From the NCBI RefSeq assembly GCF_030689685.1, contig NZ_JAUYEY010000081.1:1-33071 (forward strand): a stretch of DNA of 33,071 nucleotides. The letters run 5' to 3'. Origin of the DNA: Polaromonas sp. GTDB taxonomy: Bacteria > Pseudomonadota > Gammaproteobacteria > Burkholderiales > Burkholderiaceae_C. Below are positions 14,683 to 22,978 of the stretch, piece after piece; within the stretch, counting starts at the first letter, position 1; each line of letters starts with the position of its first letter. The notes under the pieces were generated by a model that saw only the letters and a list, made by a program, of their open reading frames with translations, did no database searches and was not told where the DNA came from. The position numbers and the translations under genes were made by a program.

Positions 14683-15915
14683 TCAATCCGCTTGTTTGCG
14701 CAGAAAAGCCGGGATCTCGAAGTCGTCCATGCCGCCCGATGCCAGCGCATCGACCTTGGCCGCCGCCTGCGTGCGGTTGGTGCGCCAGACGCTGGGCACC
14801 GTCATGTTGCCGTAGTCGGGCTGGGCCGAACCCACGCTGTTGCCACCGGGATGGGCGCTGTTGACAGACCCGCCGCCCATCGCCATGTTGAGCACCGGCA
14901 TATTGTCCGTGCCGGTACGCAGCACCTGCAGCGGCGGCGCCGTGCGACGTGCGCCCTGGCGGCTCAGACCGGTGGCCACCACGGTGACGCGGATGTCGTC
15001 GCCGAGTTCGTCGTCGTAGGCCGTGCCGTAGATCACATGCGCATCCGGTGACGCATAGGCGCGGATGGTGTTCATCGCCAGCTTGGACTCATTGAGCTTG
15101 AGCGAGCCCTTGGCGGCGCTGATCAGCACCAGTACACCCTTGGCGCCTGACAGGTCGATGCCTTCAAGCAATGGGCAGGCGACGGCCTGTTCGGCAGCGA
15201 TGCGCGCGCGGTCCGGGCCGTTGGCGCGGGCCGTGCCCATCATGGCCTTGCCAGGCTCACCCATCACGGTGCGCACGTCCTCGAAGTCGACGTTGACGTG
15301 GCCGGGGACATTGATGATCTCGGCAATGCCGCCAACGGCGTTTTTCAGCACGTCGTTGGCATGCGCAAAGGCCTCGTCCTGCGTCACGTCGTCGCCCAGC
15401 ACCTCCAGCAGCTTCTCGTTGAGCACCACAATCAGCGAATCGACATTGGCTTCCAGCTCGGCCAGGCCCAGGTCGGCGTTGGTCATGCGGCGCCCGCCCT
15501 CGAACTCGAAAGGCTTGGTCACCACACCCACAGTGAGGATGCCCATTTCTTTCGCGATACGCGCAATCACCGGCGCAGCGCCGGTGCCGGTGCCGCCGCC
15601 CATGCCGGCGGTGATGAACAGCATGTGCGCGCCGGCAATCGCCTCGCGGATGTCTTCCACCGCCATCTCGGCCGCGTCACGGCCCTTCTCGGGTTTGCTG
15701 CCCGCGCCCAGTCCGCTGCCGCCTAGCTGGATCTGCTTGTGCGCGCTGCCGCGGCCCAAGGCCTGAGCGTCGGTGTTGGCGCAGATAAACTCCACGCCCT
15801 GCACATTGCGATCAATCATGTGTTCGACCGCGTTGCCGCCGCCGCCACCCACGCCAATCACCTTGATTTGCGTGCCCTGGTTGAACTCTTCGATTTCAAT
15901 CATTTCGATGCTCAT
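14683..15915 (-). CDS. ftsZ: Cell division GTPase FtsZ
   Basis: A 410-residue tubulin-like GTPase that polymerises into the Z-ring. It has the N-terminal GVGGGGGNAV, the tubulin signature GGGTGTG (106-112), the T7 loop NVDFEDVR near 210-217, and a variable linker (about 320-395). It ends with the C-terminal peptide DDFEIPAFLRKQ that binds FtsA and other partners. The ATG at 15915 has an ideal AGGAGG five bases upstream, consistent with high expression and with control separate from ftsA, from which it is 141 bp away. It is full length for a beta-proteobacterial FtsZ, with no oddities in the GTPase core. Confidence 0.98.
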   Translation of the reverse strand: MSIEMIEIEEFNQGTQIKVIGVGGGGGNAVEHMIDRNVQGVEFICANTDAQALGRGSAHKQIQLGGSGLGAGSKPEKGRDAAEMAVEDIREAIAGAHMLFITAGMGGGTGTGAAPVIARIAKEMGILTVGVVTKPFEFEGGRRMTNADLGLAELEANVDSLIVVLNEKLLEVLGDDVTQDEAFAHANDVLKNAVGGIAEIINVPGHVNVDFEDVRTVMGEPGKAMMGTARANGPDRARIAAEQAVACPLLEGIDLSGAKGVLVLISAAKGSLKLNESKLAMNTIRAYASPDAHVIYGTAYDDELGDDIRVTVVATGLSRQGARRTAPPLQVLRTGTDNMPVLNMAMGGGSVNSAHPGGNSVGSAQPDYGNMTVPSVWRTNRTQAAAKVDALASGGMDDFEIPAFLRKQAD

Positions 15916-16056
15916 GTGAGCCTCCTATCGTGTGTTTGCAGTTGCCAAAATTTTTTAGTGAAAGTCTTCAGGTGATCCAGCCTCACGCAGGGGGATCGGC
16001 GCCCCCGGAATGTTTGCAACGCGGGCTCCGCCAGACAAAAACATGATTTTTTTTCA
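15916..16056. other. ftsA-ftsZ intergenic region
   Basis: 141 bp without a gene. It contains a GC hairpin candidate (GGGGG 15990-15994 pairing with CCCCC 16002-16006) and A/T tracts (AAAAAAAATCATG on the minus strand next to the ftsA stop). In other bacteria ftsZ promoters lie here. I see no unambiguous promoter boxes. Confidence 0.4.
15921..15926 (-). promoter_or_regulatory. Strong Shine-Dalgarno of ftsZ
   Basis: A perfect AGGAGG on the minus strand, five bases before the ftsZ ATG. It is stronger than the sites at most neighbouring cluster genes, which rely on stop-start overlap. Confidence 0.8.
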
Positions 16057-17286
16057 TCAGAAGTTCCCCACCAGCCAGTCCTTGACCTTGCCGAATGCGT
16101 TGTGCACGCTACCTGCCTTTTGCGCCACGCGGTGGCCGCGCATGCGCGCCAGCCGAGCCTCTTCCAGCAAACCCATCACAGTGGCAGCGCGCGGCTGGGC
16201 CACCATGTCCGCCAGCGCGCTGGAATAACGCGGGATGCCGCGGCGCACCGGCTTGAGAAAGATGTCCTCGCCAAGCTCGACCATGCCGGGCATCACCGCG
16301 CTACCACCGGTGATCACGATGCCGGACGACAAAACCTCTTCGTAGCCCGACTCGCGAATCACCTGCTGCACCAGCGAGAAAATTTCCTCGATGCGCGGCT
16401 CGATCACGCCGGCCAGCGCCTGGCGCGACAACATGCGCGGGCCGCGGTCGCCCAGCCCGGGCACCTCGACCTGAGTGTCCGGGTCGGCCAGCAACTGCTT
16501 GGCAAAACCGCTTTCAACCTTGATGTCCTCGGCATCCTTGGTCGGTGTGCGCAGCGCCATGGCGATGTCGCTGGTGATCAAATCGCCGGCAATCGGAATC
16601 ACGGCGGTGTGGCGAATCGCGCCACCGGTGAAAATCGCCACGTCGGTGGTGCCGGCGCCGATATCGACCAGCGCCACGCCCAGCTCCTGCTCGTCGCGGC
16701 TGAGCACCGACAGGCTGGAGGCGAGCGGGTTGAGCATCAGCTGGTCCACTTCCAGACCACATCGCCGTACGCACTTGATGATGTTCTCCGCGGCGCTTTG
16801 CGCGCCAGTCACGATGTGGACCTTGGCTTCGAGTCGGATGCCGCTCATGCCGATCGGTTCGCGCACATCCTGTCCGTCAATGACAAATTCCTGCGGCTCA
16901 ACCAGCAGCAGGCGCTGGTCGGTGGAGATATTGATGGCCTTGGCGGTCTCGATCACGCGGGCCACATCGGCCTGCGTGACTTCCTTGTCTTTCACAGCCA
17001 CCATGCCGCTGGAGTTGATGCCGCGAATGTGGCTGCCAGTGATGCCGGTGTAGACCCGTGCGATCTTGCAGTCAGCCATCAACTCGGCTTCCTTGAGCGC
17101 CTGCTGGATGCTCTGCACAGTGGCGTCAATGTTGACGACCACGCCGCGCTTCAGCCCGTTGCTGTAGGCGATGCCCAGGCCCGCCAGCTTGAGCTCGCCG
17201 CCTGGCAACACTTCGGCCACCACCGCCATTACCTTGCTGGTCCCGATGTCCAGCCCGACGACGAGATCTTTGTATTCTTTGGCCAT
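16057..17286 (-). CDS. ftsA: Cell division protein FtsA
   Basis: A 409-residue actin-like ATPase that tethers FtsZ to the membrane and recruits later division proteins. It shows the phosphate-1 motif VGLDIGTSK (9-17), the adenosine and phosphate-2 region VDIGAGTTDVAIF, and VITGGSAVMPGM. It ends in an amphipathic helix (GKVKDWLVGNF) that serves as the membrane anchor. I chose the ATG at 17286 (MAKEYKDLVVG). An upstream in-frame start at 17343 would lie inside ftsQ and adds a basic, non-conserved 19 residues. The gene starts four bases after the ftsQ stop. Confidence 0.97.
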   Translation of the reverse strand: MAKEYKDLVVGLDIGTSKVMAVVAEVLPGGELKLAGLGIAYSNGLKRGVVVNIDATVQSIQQALKEAELMADCKIARVYTGITGSHIRGINSSGMVAVKDKEVTQADVARVIETAKAINISTDQRLLLVEPQEFVIDGQDVREPIGMSGIRLEAKVHIVTGAQSAAENIIKCVRRCGLEVDQLMLNPLASSLSVLSRDEQELGVALVDIGAGTTDVAIFTGGAIRHTAVIPIAGDLITSDIAMALRTPTKDAEDIKVESGFAKQLLADPDTQVEVPGLGDRGPRMLSRQALAGVIEPRIEEIFSLVQQVIRESGYEEVLSSGIVITGGSAVMPGMVELGEDIFLKPVRRGIPRYSSALADMVAQPRAATVMGLLEEARLARMRGHRVAQKAGSVHNAFGKVKDWLVGNF

Positions 17287-17290
17287 ATCT

Positions 17291-18082
17291 TTACCTTTTT
17301 TCTTTCGCGTTTGCCTTGTCACCCAACACGGTGGTGGTGACACCCCTCAGCTTGATCGCGTACCCGTTGCCATAACGCAGGTCGGCGGACTCCAGCGGCT
17401 TGCCGAATTTGCCCGCCACCTGCGTCAGCGTGGCGGCAAAACGCGCCACGCGGTTTTCAATCTCTTCGAGCGAACCGTGCCCGAGCTCCAGCGTGGCCCC
17501 GTCGTCAAGCCGGGTGCGCCAGCTACCCCGGCTGGTCAGTTCGAGCTGCTCGATGTGCGCATCAATTTTTTCAAATACCTGTGACAGCCGGCGATAACCC
17601 TCCAGAACCAGAGCAGCCTGACCCTGGGGGCCAGTCAGCAAGGGCAGGTCCTCGGACTCCACATCACCGGAGTTGGCTTCAAAAACTTCACCGTAGCTGT
17701 TGACAAGACGGGTATCCCCTTCATGGCCCCAGTAAGCAACGGCCTGATGCTCCTGCAGCACGACGCGCAGTTGGTTGGGAAACTCACGCTGCACGACCGC
17801 CCTGCGCACCCAGGGCACCGACTCGAAGGCCGATTGAGCCCGCGCCAGATCGGTGGTGAAAAAATTGCCTTGCAACCTGGGCACCACGTTGGCGCGCAAA
17901 GTCACCGCGTTGTTGTGACTCACATCGCCGCGCACCTTGATGGCCGCGAGCCGGAACAGGTTTTGCTGCACCAGCCACCCAATGCCGAGGGCCACCAGCA
18001 TGCCGACAAACGCCAGCCCCAGCAGCACGGAGGCGATGTTCATCAGCCTCACGTCCATCGGTGCGGGCTGGGTTTGGCTCAT
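17291..18082 (-). CDS. ftsQ: Cell division protein FtsQ
   Basis: A 263-residue bitopic inner-membrane protein that links early and late division proteins (FtsA, FtsL, FtsB, FtsI). It has a short cytoplasmic tail, one membrane segment (about 17-38), a POTRA-type domain beginning [17 protein letters not shown] (about 42-110), and a beta domain with [19 protein letters not shown]. The ATG at 18082 overlaps the ddlB stop (ATGA). Length is normal for beta-proteobacteria. Confidence 0.95.
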   Translation of the reverse strand: MSQTQPAPMDVRLMNIASVLLGLAFVGMLVALGIGWLVQQNLFRLAAIKVRGDVSHNNAVTLRANVVPRLQGNFFTTDLARAQSAFESVPWVRRAVVQREFPNQLRVVLQEHQAVAYWGHEGDTRLVNSYGEVFEANSGDVESEDLPLLTGPQGQAALVLEGYRRLSQVFEKIDAHIEQLELTSRGSWRTRLDDGATLELGHGSLEEIENRVARFAATLTQVAGKFGKPLESADLRYGNGYAIKLRGVTTTVLGDKANAKEKR

Positions 18083-19056
18083 GCAGTGCCTCCTGGCTGC
18101 GGATCATGGTCCAGGCTGGCCGTGCGCAGCACTTCCAGGCACAGGTCTTCATAACTGATGCCGGCGGCGCGGGCCGACATGGGCACCAGCGAATGGCTGG
18201 TCATGCCCGGCGAGGTGTTGATCTCCAGCAGGTAGGGTTTGCGGGTGCTCGCGTCAATCATCACGTCGAGCCGGCCCCAGCCGCGGCAACCCAGCACGCG
18301 GTAGGCCTGCAGCACCAGGGCCTGGATGGCTTCTTCCTCACCCGGTGGCAATCCGCAGGGCACCAGGTATTGCGTGGTGTCGGTGAAATACTTGTTCTGG
18401 TAGTCGTAATTGCCTTCGGGCGCGACGATGCGGATCACCGGTAGCGCACGCGCGTTGTCGCCGGTGCCCAGCACCGGGCAGGTCACCTCATCACCTTCGA
18501 CAAATTGCTCGCACAACACATCGGCGTCTAACTGTGCAGCCTGTTCCACCGCGCCCGCCATGCCGGAATACCCCTCGACCTTGACCACACCGATGGACGA
18601 ACCTTCGCGCGCAGGTTTGACAATGACTGGCAAGCCCAGCTCGTCGGGCACCGCCATCACCTGCTTGCGGTCAAAGGCGCCGCGACGCAGCAAGATGTAC
18701 TTCGGCGTTGGCAGGCCATCAGCCAGCCAGATGCGTTTGGTGGTGACCTTGTCGATGGAAATGCTGGACGCCATCACACCGGAGCCGGTATAGGCAATAC
18801 CCATCAGCTCCAGCGCACCCTGCACGGTGCCGTCCTCACCGAAGCGGCCGTGCAGCGCGATAAAGCAACGCTGGAAGCCTTCACGCTTGAGATCGCTGAT
18901 GTCACGCTCCGCAGGATCAAACGCGTAGGCATCCACACCGCGTGAGCACAAGGCCTCGAGCACGCCCCGGCCCGACATCAGCGAGACCTCGCGTTCGGCC
19001 GAGCGGCCACCCAGCAGCACCGCCACCTTGCCAAATTCTGGTGCTTTCAGGCTCAC
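18079..19056 (-). CDS. ddlB: D-alanine--D-alanine ligase
   Basis: A 325-residue ATP-grasp ligase making the D-Ala-D-Ala dipeptide that MurF adds to the muropeptide. Visible regions are [18 protein letters not shown] near the N-terminus, [25 protein letters not shown], the Lys-containing [15 protein letters not shown], and the metal-binding C-terminal [14 protein letters not shown]. The start is GTG at 19056, which forms a GTGA overlap with the murC stop. The longer open frame upstream runs antiparallel to nothing conserved and lies within murC. The start codon and first codons sit inside a dispersed repeat that also encodes the end of MurC. Confidence 0.96.
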   Translation of the reverse strand: MSLKAPEFGKVAVLLGGRSAEREVSLMSGRGVLEALCSRGVDAYAFDPAERDISDLKREGFQRCFIALHGRFGEDGTVQGALELMGIAYTGSGVMASSISIDKVTTKRIWLADGLPTPKYILLRRGAFDRKQVMAVPDELGLPVIVKPAREGSSIGVVKVEGYSGMAGAVEQAAQLDADVLCEQFVEGDEVTCPVLGTGDNARALPVIRIVAPEGNYDYQNKYFTDTTQYLVPCGLPPGEEEAIQALVLQAYRVLGCRGWGRLDVMIDASTRKPYLLEINTSPGMTSHSLVPMSARAAGISYEDLCLEVLRTASLDHDPQPGGTA

Positions 19057-19100
19057 AGCCCTTGTCCTTTCTGCGCAGTACGCTCCGTTTTTTGTAGCAA
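19045..19100 (-). repeat. LQKTE-type repeat at the murC-ddlB junction
   Basis: On the minus strand it reads TTGCTACAAAAAACGGAGC through ACAAGGGCTGTGAGCC. It is collinear with the aroE copy at 9989-10044. It encodes the last 15 residues of MurC and contains its stop, the ddlB GTG start and the first ddlB codons. Confidence 0.75.
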
Positions 19101-20486
19101 CTCCAGCAACCTGGCGGGCACCCCGCCAATCGTGCCAGCGCCCATGCACATCACCACGTCGCCGTCGAGTGCGTTGTCGACAATCGCCTGCGGCATGGCC
19201 TCAATGTCGTCAACAAACACCGGCTCGACCTTGCCGGCCACACGCAGGGCGCGCGCCAGCGAGCGACCGTCGGCCGCCACAATCGGCGCCTCACCGGCGG
19301 CATAAACCTCGGACAGCAGCACGCTGTCGGCCAGCGCAATGACCTTGACAAAATCTTCAAAGCAGTCGCGCGTGCGGGTGAAGCGGTGCGGCTGGAAAGC
19401 CAGCACCAGGCGCCGGCCGGGATAGGCGCCGCGCGCGGCGGCCAGGGTTGCCGCCATCTCGACTGGATGGTGACCGTAATCGTCGACCACCGTGAAGCTG
19501 CCGCCAGCGGGCGCCGGTACTTCGCCGTAGTGCTGGAAGCGTCGGCCCACACCCTTGAACTCAGCCAGTGCCTTTTGCACCGCCGCATCGGGAATATTGA
19601 GTTCGACGGCCACCGCAATCGCCGACAGCGCATTGAGCACGTTGTGCTCGCCAGGCAGATTCAGCACCACCGGCAGATCCAGCAGGGTCACGCCGTTGCG
19701 CCGCTGCACCGTGAAGTGCATCTGGCCGCCGACCGCCCTAACGTCCACGGCACGCACCTGGGCGTCTTCGTTGAACCCGTAGCTGGTGACCGGGCAGGAC
19801 ACCTGCGGCACGATGTCGCGCACCGCCGCATCGTCGGTACACAGGATGGCGGTGCCGTAAAACGGCATGCGGTGCAGGAAATCGACAAAGGCCTTTTTCA
19901 GGTTGTTGAAGTCATGGCCGTAGGTTTCCATGTGATCGGCGTCGATGTTGGTGACCACCGCCATGACGGGCAACAAGTTCAGGAAGGAGGCATCGGACTC
20001 GTCAGCCTCGACCACGATGTAGTCGCCAGACCCCAGCTTGGCATTGGCGCCGGCGCTGTTCAAGCGCCCGCCGATCACAAAAGTGGGGTCCAGCCCGCCC
20101 TCGGCCAACACGCTGGCGACCAGGCTGGTCGTGGTGGTTTTGCCATGGGTGCCGGCAATCGCGATGCCCTGCTTCAGGCGCATCAGCTCGGCCAGCATCA
20201 GCGCGCGCGGCACCACCGGGATGCGTTTATCGCGCGCCGCCAGCACCTCGGCGTTGTCGGCCTGCACAGCGGTTGAGGTAACAACCGCATCGACGTTGGT
20301 CAGGTTGTCTGCCGCGTGGCCAACAAAGGTCTTGATGCCCAGGCTGGCCAGACGCCGCAAGGTGGCACTGTCAGACAGGTCGGAGCCTGAGATCACATAG
20401 CCGAGGTTGTACAGCACCTCGGCGATGCCGGACATGCCGGAGCCGCCCAGGCCGATGAAGTGGATGTGTTTGATCGCGTGTTTCAT
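19053..20486 (-). CDS. murC: UDP-N-acetylmuramate--L-alanine ligase
   Basis: A 477-residue cytosolic Mur ligase adding L-Ala to UDP-MurNAc, the first amino acid of the stem peptide. It shows the Rossmann-like start [13 protein letters not shown], the ATP P-loop GTHGKTTTT (112-120), [11 protein letters not shown], the ligase motif HNVLNALSA, and DDYGHHPVE in the C-terminal domain. The ATG at 20486 overlaps the murG stop (ATGA). Its last 15 residues (463-477, [15 protein letters not shown]) are encoded by a dispersed repeat shared with aroE and murG and are unlikely to be catalytic. Confidence 0.97.
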   Translation of the reverse strand: MKHAIKHIHFIGLGGSGMSGIAEVLYNLGYVISGSDLSDSATLRRLASLGIKTFVGHAADNLTNVDAVVTSTAVQADNAEVLAARDKRIPVVPRALMLAELMRLKQGIAIAGTHGKTTTTSLVASVLAEGGLDPTFVIGGRLNSAGANAKLGSGDYIVVEADESDASFLNLLPVMAVVTNIDADHMETYGHDFNNLKKAFVDFLHRMPFYGTAILCTDDAAVRDIVPQVSCPVTSYGFNEDAQVRAVDVRAVGGQMHFTVQRRNGVTLLDLPVVLNLPGEHNVLNALSAIAVAVELNIPDAAVQKALAEFKGVGRRFQHYGEVPAPAGGSFTVVDDYGHHPVEMAATLAAARGAYPGRRLVLAFQPHRFTRTRDCFEDFVKVIALADSVLLSEVYAAGEAPIVAADGRSLARALRVAGKVEPVFVDDIEAMPQAIVDNALDGDVVMCMGAGTIGGVPARLLELLQKTERTAQKGQGL

Positions 20487-21559
20487 GTCGCCAGCTCCTC
20501 ACAGGCGGCCACCACTTCTGCGGTGGCATTTATTTTTTGCATCTTTTGAGCCTGTAGCCCATGTTCCAAAAGGGTGGAGCGCTCTGTTTTTTGTAGCATT
20601 TCTGCCAGGTATTGCGGGGTCAGCGCCTGCTGCGCCACCAGCCAGCCGCCGCCCTGGTCCACCAGGAAAGCCGCGTTGCGGGTCTGGTGGTCGTCCACCG
20701 CCGCAGGGAACGGCACAAACAGTGCGGCCGCGCCAACGGCGGCAATCTCCGTCACCGTGCTGGCGCCCGCGCGGCACACCACCAGATCGGCCTCGGCAAA
20801 GGCACCGGCCGTGTCCTCAATGAAAGGTGTCAGTTCGGCTTCCACCCCAGCAGCGCGGTAGTTCTCGCGCAGCGCGTCGATCTGACTGGCGCCGCTCTGA
20901 TGCAACACATGGGGACGCAGCTCCCGCGGGATCAGGGCCAGCGCCTGCGGCACGATGCGGTTGAGCGCCTGCGCGCCCAGGCTGCCACCGACCACCAAGA
21001 CTTTCAGCGGCCCGCTGCGGCCGGCAAAACGGGTTTGCGGATCCGGCTGCTGCGTGAATGCAGGCCGAAGCGGATTGCCCACCCACTGCGCGTTTTTCAG
21101 CACGTCCGGAAAGGCCGTGAACACCCGGTCGGCGACACCGGCCAATACCTTGTTGACCATGCCGGCCACCGAGTTCTGCTCATGCAGCACCAGCGGTTTG
21201 CCCAACAACACACTCATCATGCCGGCCGGAAAAGCAATGTAGCCGCCCAGGCCCACCACCACATCGGGTTTGACACGGCGCACCACCGCGATGCTTTGCC
21301 AGAAGGCCTTGAGCAAGCGCATGGGCAGCAAGGCCAGCGTGACCGGCCCCTTGCCACGCACGCCGGAAAAATCAATGGTTTCGAACGCAAAGCCGCGCGG
21401 TGGCACCAGCTGGCTTTCCATGCTGGGCCGTTCAGCCGTGCCCTTGCCGCCCAGCCAGTGCACGCGCCAGCCGCGCTCGCGCAGGGCTTCGGCCACGGCC
21501 AGGCCCGGGAAGATGTGGCCGCCGGTGCCGCCAGCCATGATGAGGGCACATTTGTTCAT
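20483..21559 (-). CDS. murG: UDP-GlcNAc:lipid I N-acetylglucosaminyltransferase MurG
   Basis: A 358-residue peripheral membrane GT-B glycosyltransferase that converts lipid I to lipid II. The glycine-rich N-terminus [52 protein letters not shown] and the donor-site [15 protein letters not shown] are all visible. I chose the ATG at 21559 ([11 protein letters not shown]), preceded by GAGGTG. The longer frame to 21616 encodes a PLPLGEGARG peptide from a palindromic repeat and is not conserved. Residues 321 to about 343 ([20 protein letters not shown]) come from a dispersed repeat and replace part of the usual C-terminal helix region. It is the first gene after a 165-bp gap in the cluster. Confidence 0.96.
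   Translation of the reverse strand: MNKCALIMAGGTGGHIFPGLAVAEALRERGWRVHWLGGKGTAERPSMESQLVPPRGFAFETIDFSGVRGKGPVTLALLPMRLLKAFWQSIAVVRRVKPDVVVGLGGYIAFPAGMMSVLLGKPLVLHEQNSVAGMVNKVLAGVADRVFTAFPDVLKNAQWVGNPLRPAFTQQPDPQTRFAGRSGPLKVLVVGGSLGAQALNRIVPQALALIPRELRPHVLHQSGASQIDALRENYRAAGVEAELTPFIEDTAGAFAEADLVVCRAGASTVTEIAAVGAAALFVPFPAAVDDHQTRNAAFLVDQGGGWLVAQQALTPQYLAEMLQKTERSTLLEHGLQAQKMQKINATAEVVAACEELAT
20530..20599 (-). repeat. LQKTE-type repeat in the 3' part of murG
   Basis: On the minus strand it reads ATGCTACAAAAAACAGAGCG through ACATGGGCTACAGGCTCAAA. It is read in the same frame (LQKTER) as in murC and aroE. The right half resembles the reverse complement of the element before ruvC. Confidence 0.75.
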
Positions 21560-21575
21560 GGTGTCACCTCTTGCG

Positions 21576-21596
21576 CCCTCTCCCAGAGGGAGAGGG
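21576..21596. repeat. CCCTCTCCC palindrome upstream of murG
   Basis: CCCTCTCCC-AGA-GGGAGAGGG, a perfect 9-bp stem 17 bp before the murG start. It belongs to a widespread class of short proteobacterial palindromic repeats. Translated on the minus strand it gives PLPLGEGARG. Confidence 0.8.
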
Positions 21597-21713
21597 AAAA
21601 AGAAAGGCTGGCGCACAAACGCTGGATTAGAGGTGGCACAGCGCTCATGGTCGCCCCCCTCTCATCAACGGCGTTGGCGCGCCGCAGCGCTGCGCGCTGA
21701 ATCGATTTTGGTG

Positions 21714-21758
21714 AAACAGGCTTTTCATGCGCGGCCTCCGCGCATCAAAAGCCTGTTT
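21714..21758. terminator. Long hairpin across the ftsW stop codon
   Basis: Arms 21714-21734 and 21738-21758 are 21-bp reverse complements with one mismatch around a 3-base loop (stem AAACAGGCTTTT.ATGCGCGG). The ftsW stop (21725-21727) lies inside the stem. In the transcript the hairpin is not followed by a U-run, so it is a poor Rho-independent terminator. It might instead be an RNA-processing or stability signal between ftsW and murG. Confidence 0.7.
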
Positions 21759-22978
21759 TCATAATCAATCCGCAGCACCACCGCCAGCGAAATCAGGTTC
21801 ATCAAGATCGCCGACCCGCCGTAACTCATGAGCGGCAGGGTCAGGCCCTTGGTCGGCAGCGCACCCAGATTCACGCCCATGTTGATAAAGGCCTGGAAAC
21901 CGATCCAGATGCCCACGCCCTGCGCGACCAGGCCGGCAAACAGGCGGTCCAGCGCGATCGACTGGCGACCGATGTGCATGATGCGGCGTGTCATCCACAT
22001 GAAGGCGCCGATGACACACAACACACCCAGAAAGCCGAATTCCTCGCCAATGACCGCCAGCAGGAAATCGGTGTGTGCTTCGGGCAGCCAGTGCAACTTC
22101 TCGATGCTGCCGCCCAGACCCACGCCAAAAATCTCGCCGCGTCCGAAGGCGATCAGCGAGTGCGAAAGCTGGTAGCCCTTGCCCATTGAATATTTGTCGC
22201 TCCAGGGATCGAGGTAGGCGAAAATCCGCTCACGGCGCCAGTCGCTGAGCATCACCATCAACGCGAACGCGATCACCACCACCGTGGCGATGACAAAAAA
22301 CATGCGGGCGTTGACGCCACCCAGAAAAAGAATGCCCATGGCGATCACCGAGATCACCATGAAAGCGCCCATGTCCGGTTCGGCCAGCAACAGCAGGCCG
22401 ACGATGCCGATGGCCACCGCCATGGGCATGACGGCGCGGAAGAAGCGTTCCTTTACCTCCATCTTGCGCACCATGTAGTCGGCGGCATACAGCAACACCG
22501 CAAACTTGGCGAGTTCCGAGGGCTGGAAATTCATGAATCCCAGCGAGATCCAGCGGCGTGCGCCGTTGACACCCTTGCCAATGAAGGGGACCAGCACCAG
22601 CATCAGCAGCACCAGCGAGGCCACAAATAGCCAGGGCGCGAGCTTTTCCCAGGTTGCCACCGGCACCTGGAAGGCCAGCAGGGCCACCGTAAAGGCCACG
22701 CCCAGCGAGAGGGCGTGGCGCAGCAGGAAGTGGGTGTGTGCGTAACGCGCAAACTTCGGGTTGTCCGGCATGGCGACAGAAGCGGAATACACCATCACCA
22801 GGCCCCAGACCAGCAGCGCCACCGTAACCCAGATCAGTGACTGGTCCACGCCCGACATGCGCACCGGCGCAGACGCCGTGCGCGAGGAGCCCTGTCCGCC
22901 CAGGCGGACCGGCAGGCCGTCGGTGGCTGCGCCCCCCAGGCCGGAGAACCAGCCGGCAAGGCGTGTGGCGACGGTCAC
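21725..22978 (-). CDS. ftsW: Lipid II polymerase / cell division protein FtsW
   Basis: A 417-residue SEDS-family glycosyltransferase with about ten membrane segments, working with FtsI to build septal peptidoglycan. Conserved SEDS stretches are visible: [30 protein letters not shown], and near the C-terminus [23 protein letters not shown] chose GTG at 22978 because it forms a GTGA overlap with the murD stop. That leaves a cytoplasmic N-terminus of about 45 residues before the first helix ([15 protein letters not shown]). The 3' end lies in a long hairpin. Confidence 0.96.
   Translation of the reverse strand: MTVATRLAGWFSGLGGAATDGLPVRLGGQGSSRTASAPVRMSGVDQSLIWVTVALLVWGLVMVYSASVAMPDNPKFARYAHTHFLLRHALSLGVAFTVALLAFQVPVATWEKLAPWLFVASLVLLMLVLVPFIGKGVNGARRWISLGFMNFQPSELAKFAVLLYAADYMVRKMEVKERFFRAVMPMAVAIGIVGLLLLAEPDMGAFMVISVIAMGILFLGGVNARMFFVIATVVVIAFALMVMLSDWRRERIFAYLDPWSDKYSMGKGYQLSHSLIAFGRGEIFGVGLGGSIEKLHWLPEAHTDFLLAVIGEEFGFLGVLCVIGAFMWMTRRIMHIGRQSIALDRLFAGLVAQGVGIWIGFQAFINMGVNLGALPTKGLTLPLMSYGGSAILMNLISLAVVLRIDYENRLLMRGGRA

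Noticed and set aside
16102..17340. A 412-codon open frame on the + strand opposite ftsA
   Set aside because: Antisense shadow of ftsA, His/Ala-rich and without family features. ftsA is complete on the other strand.
20612..21700. A 362-codon open frame on the + strand opposite murG
   Set aside because: Antisense shadow with no recognisable domain. murG covers the same bases with all its conserved motifs.
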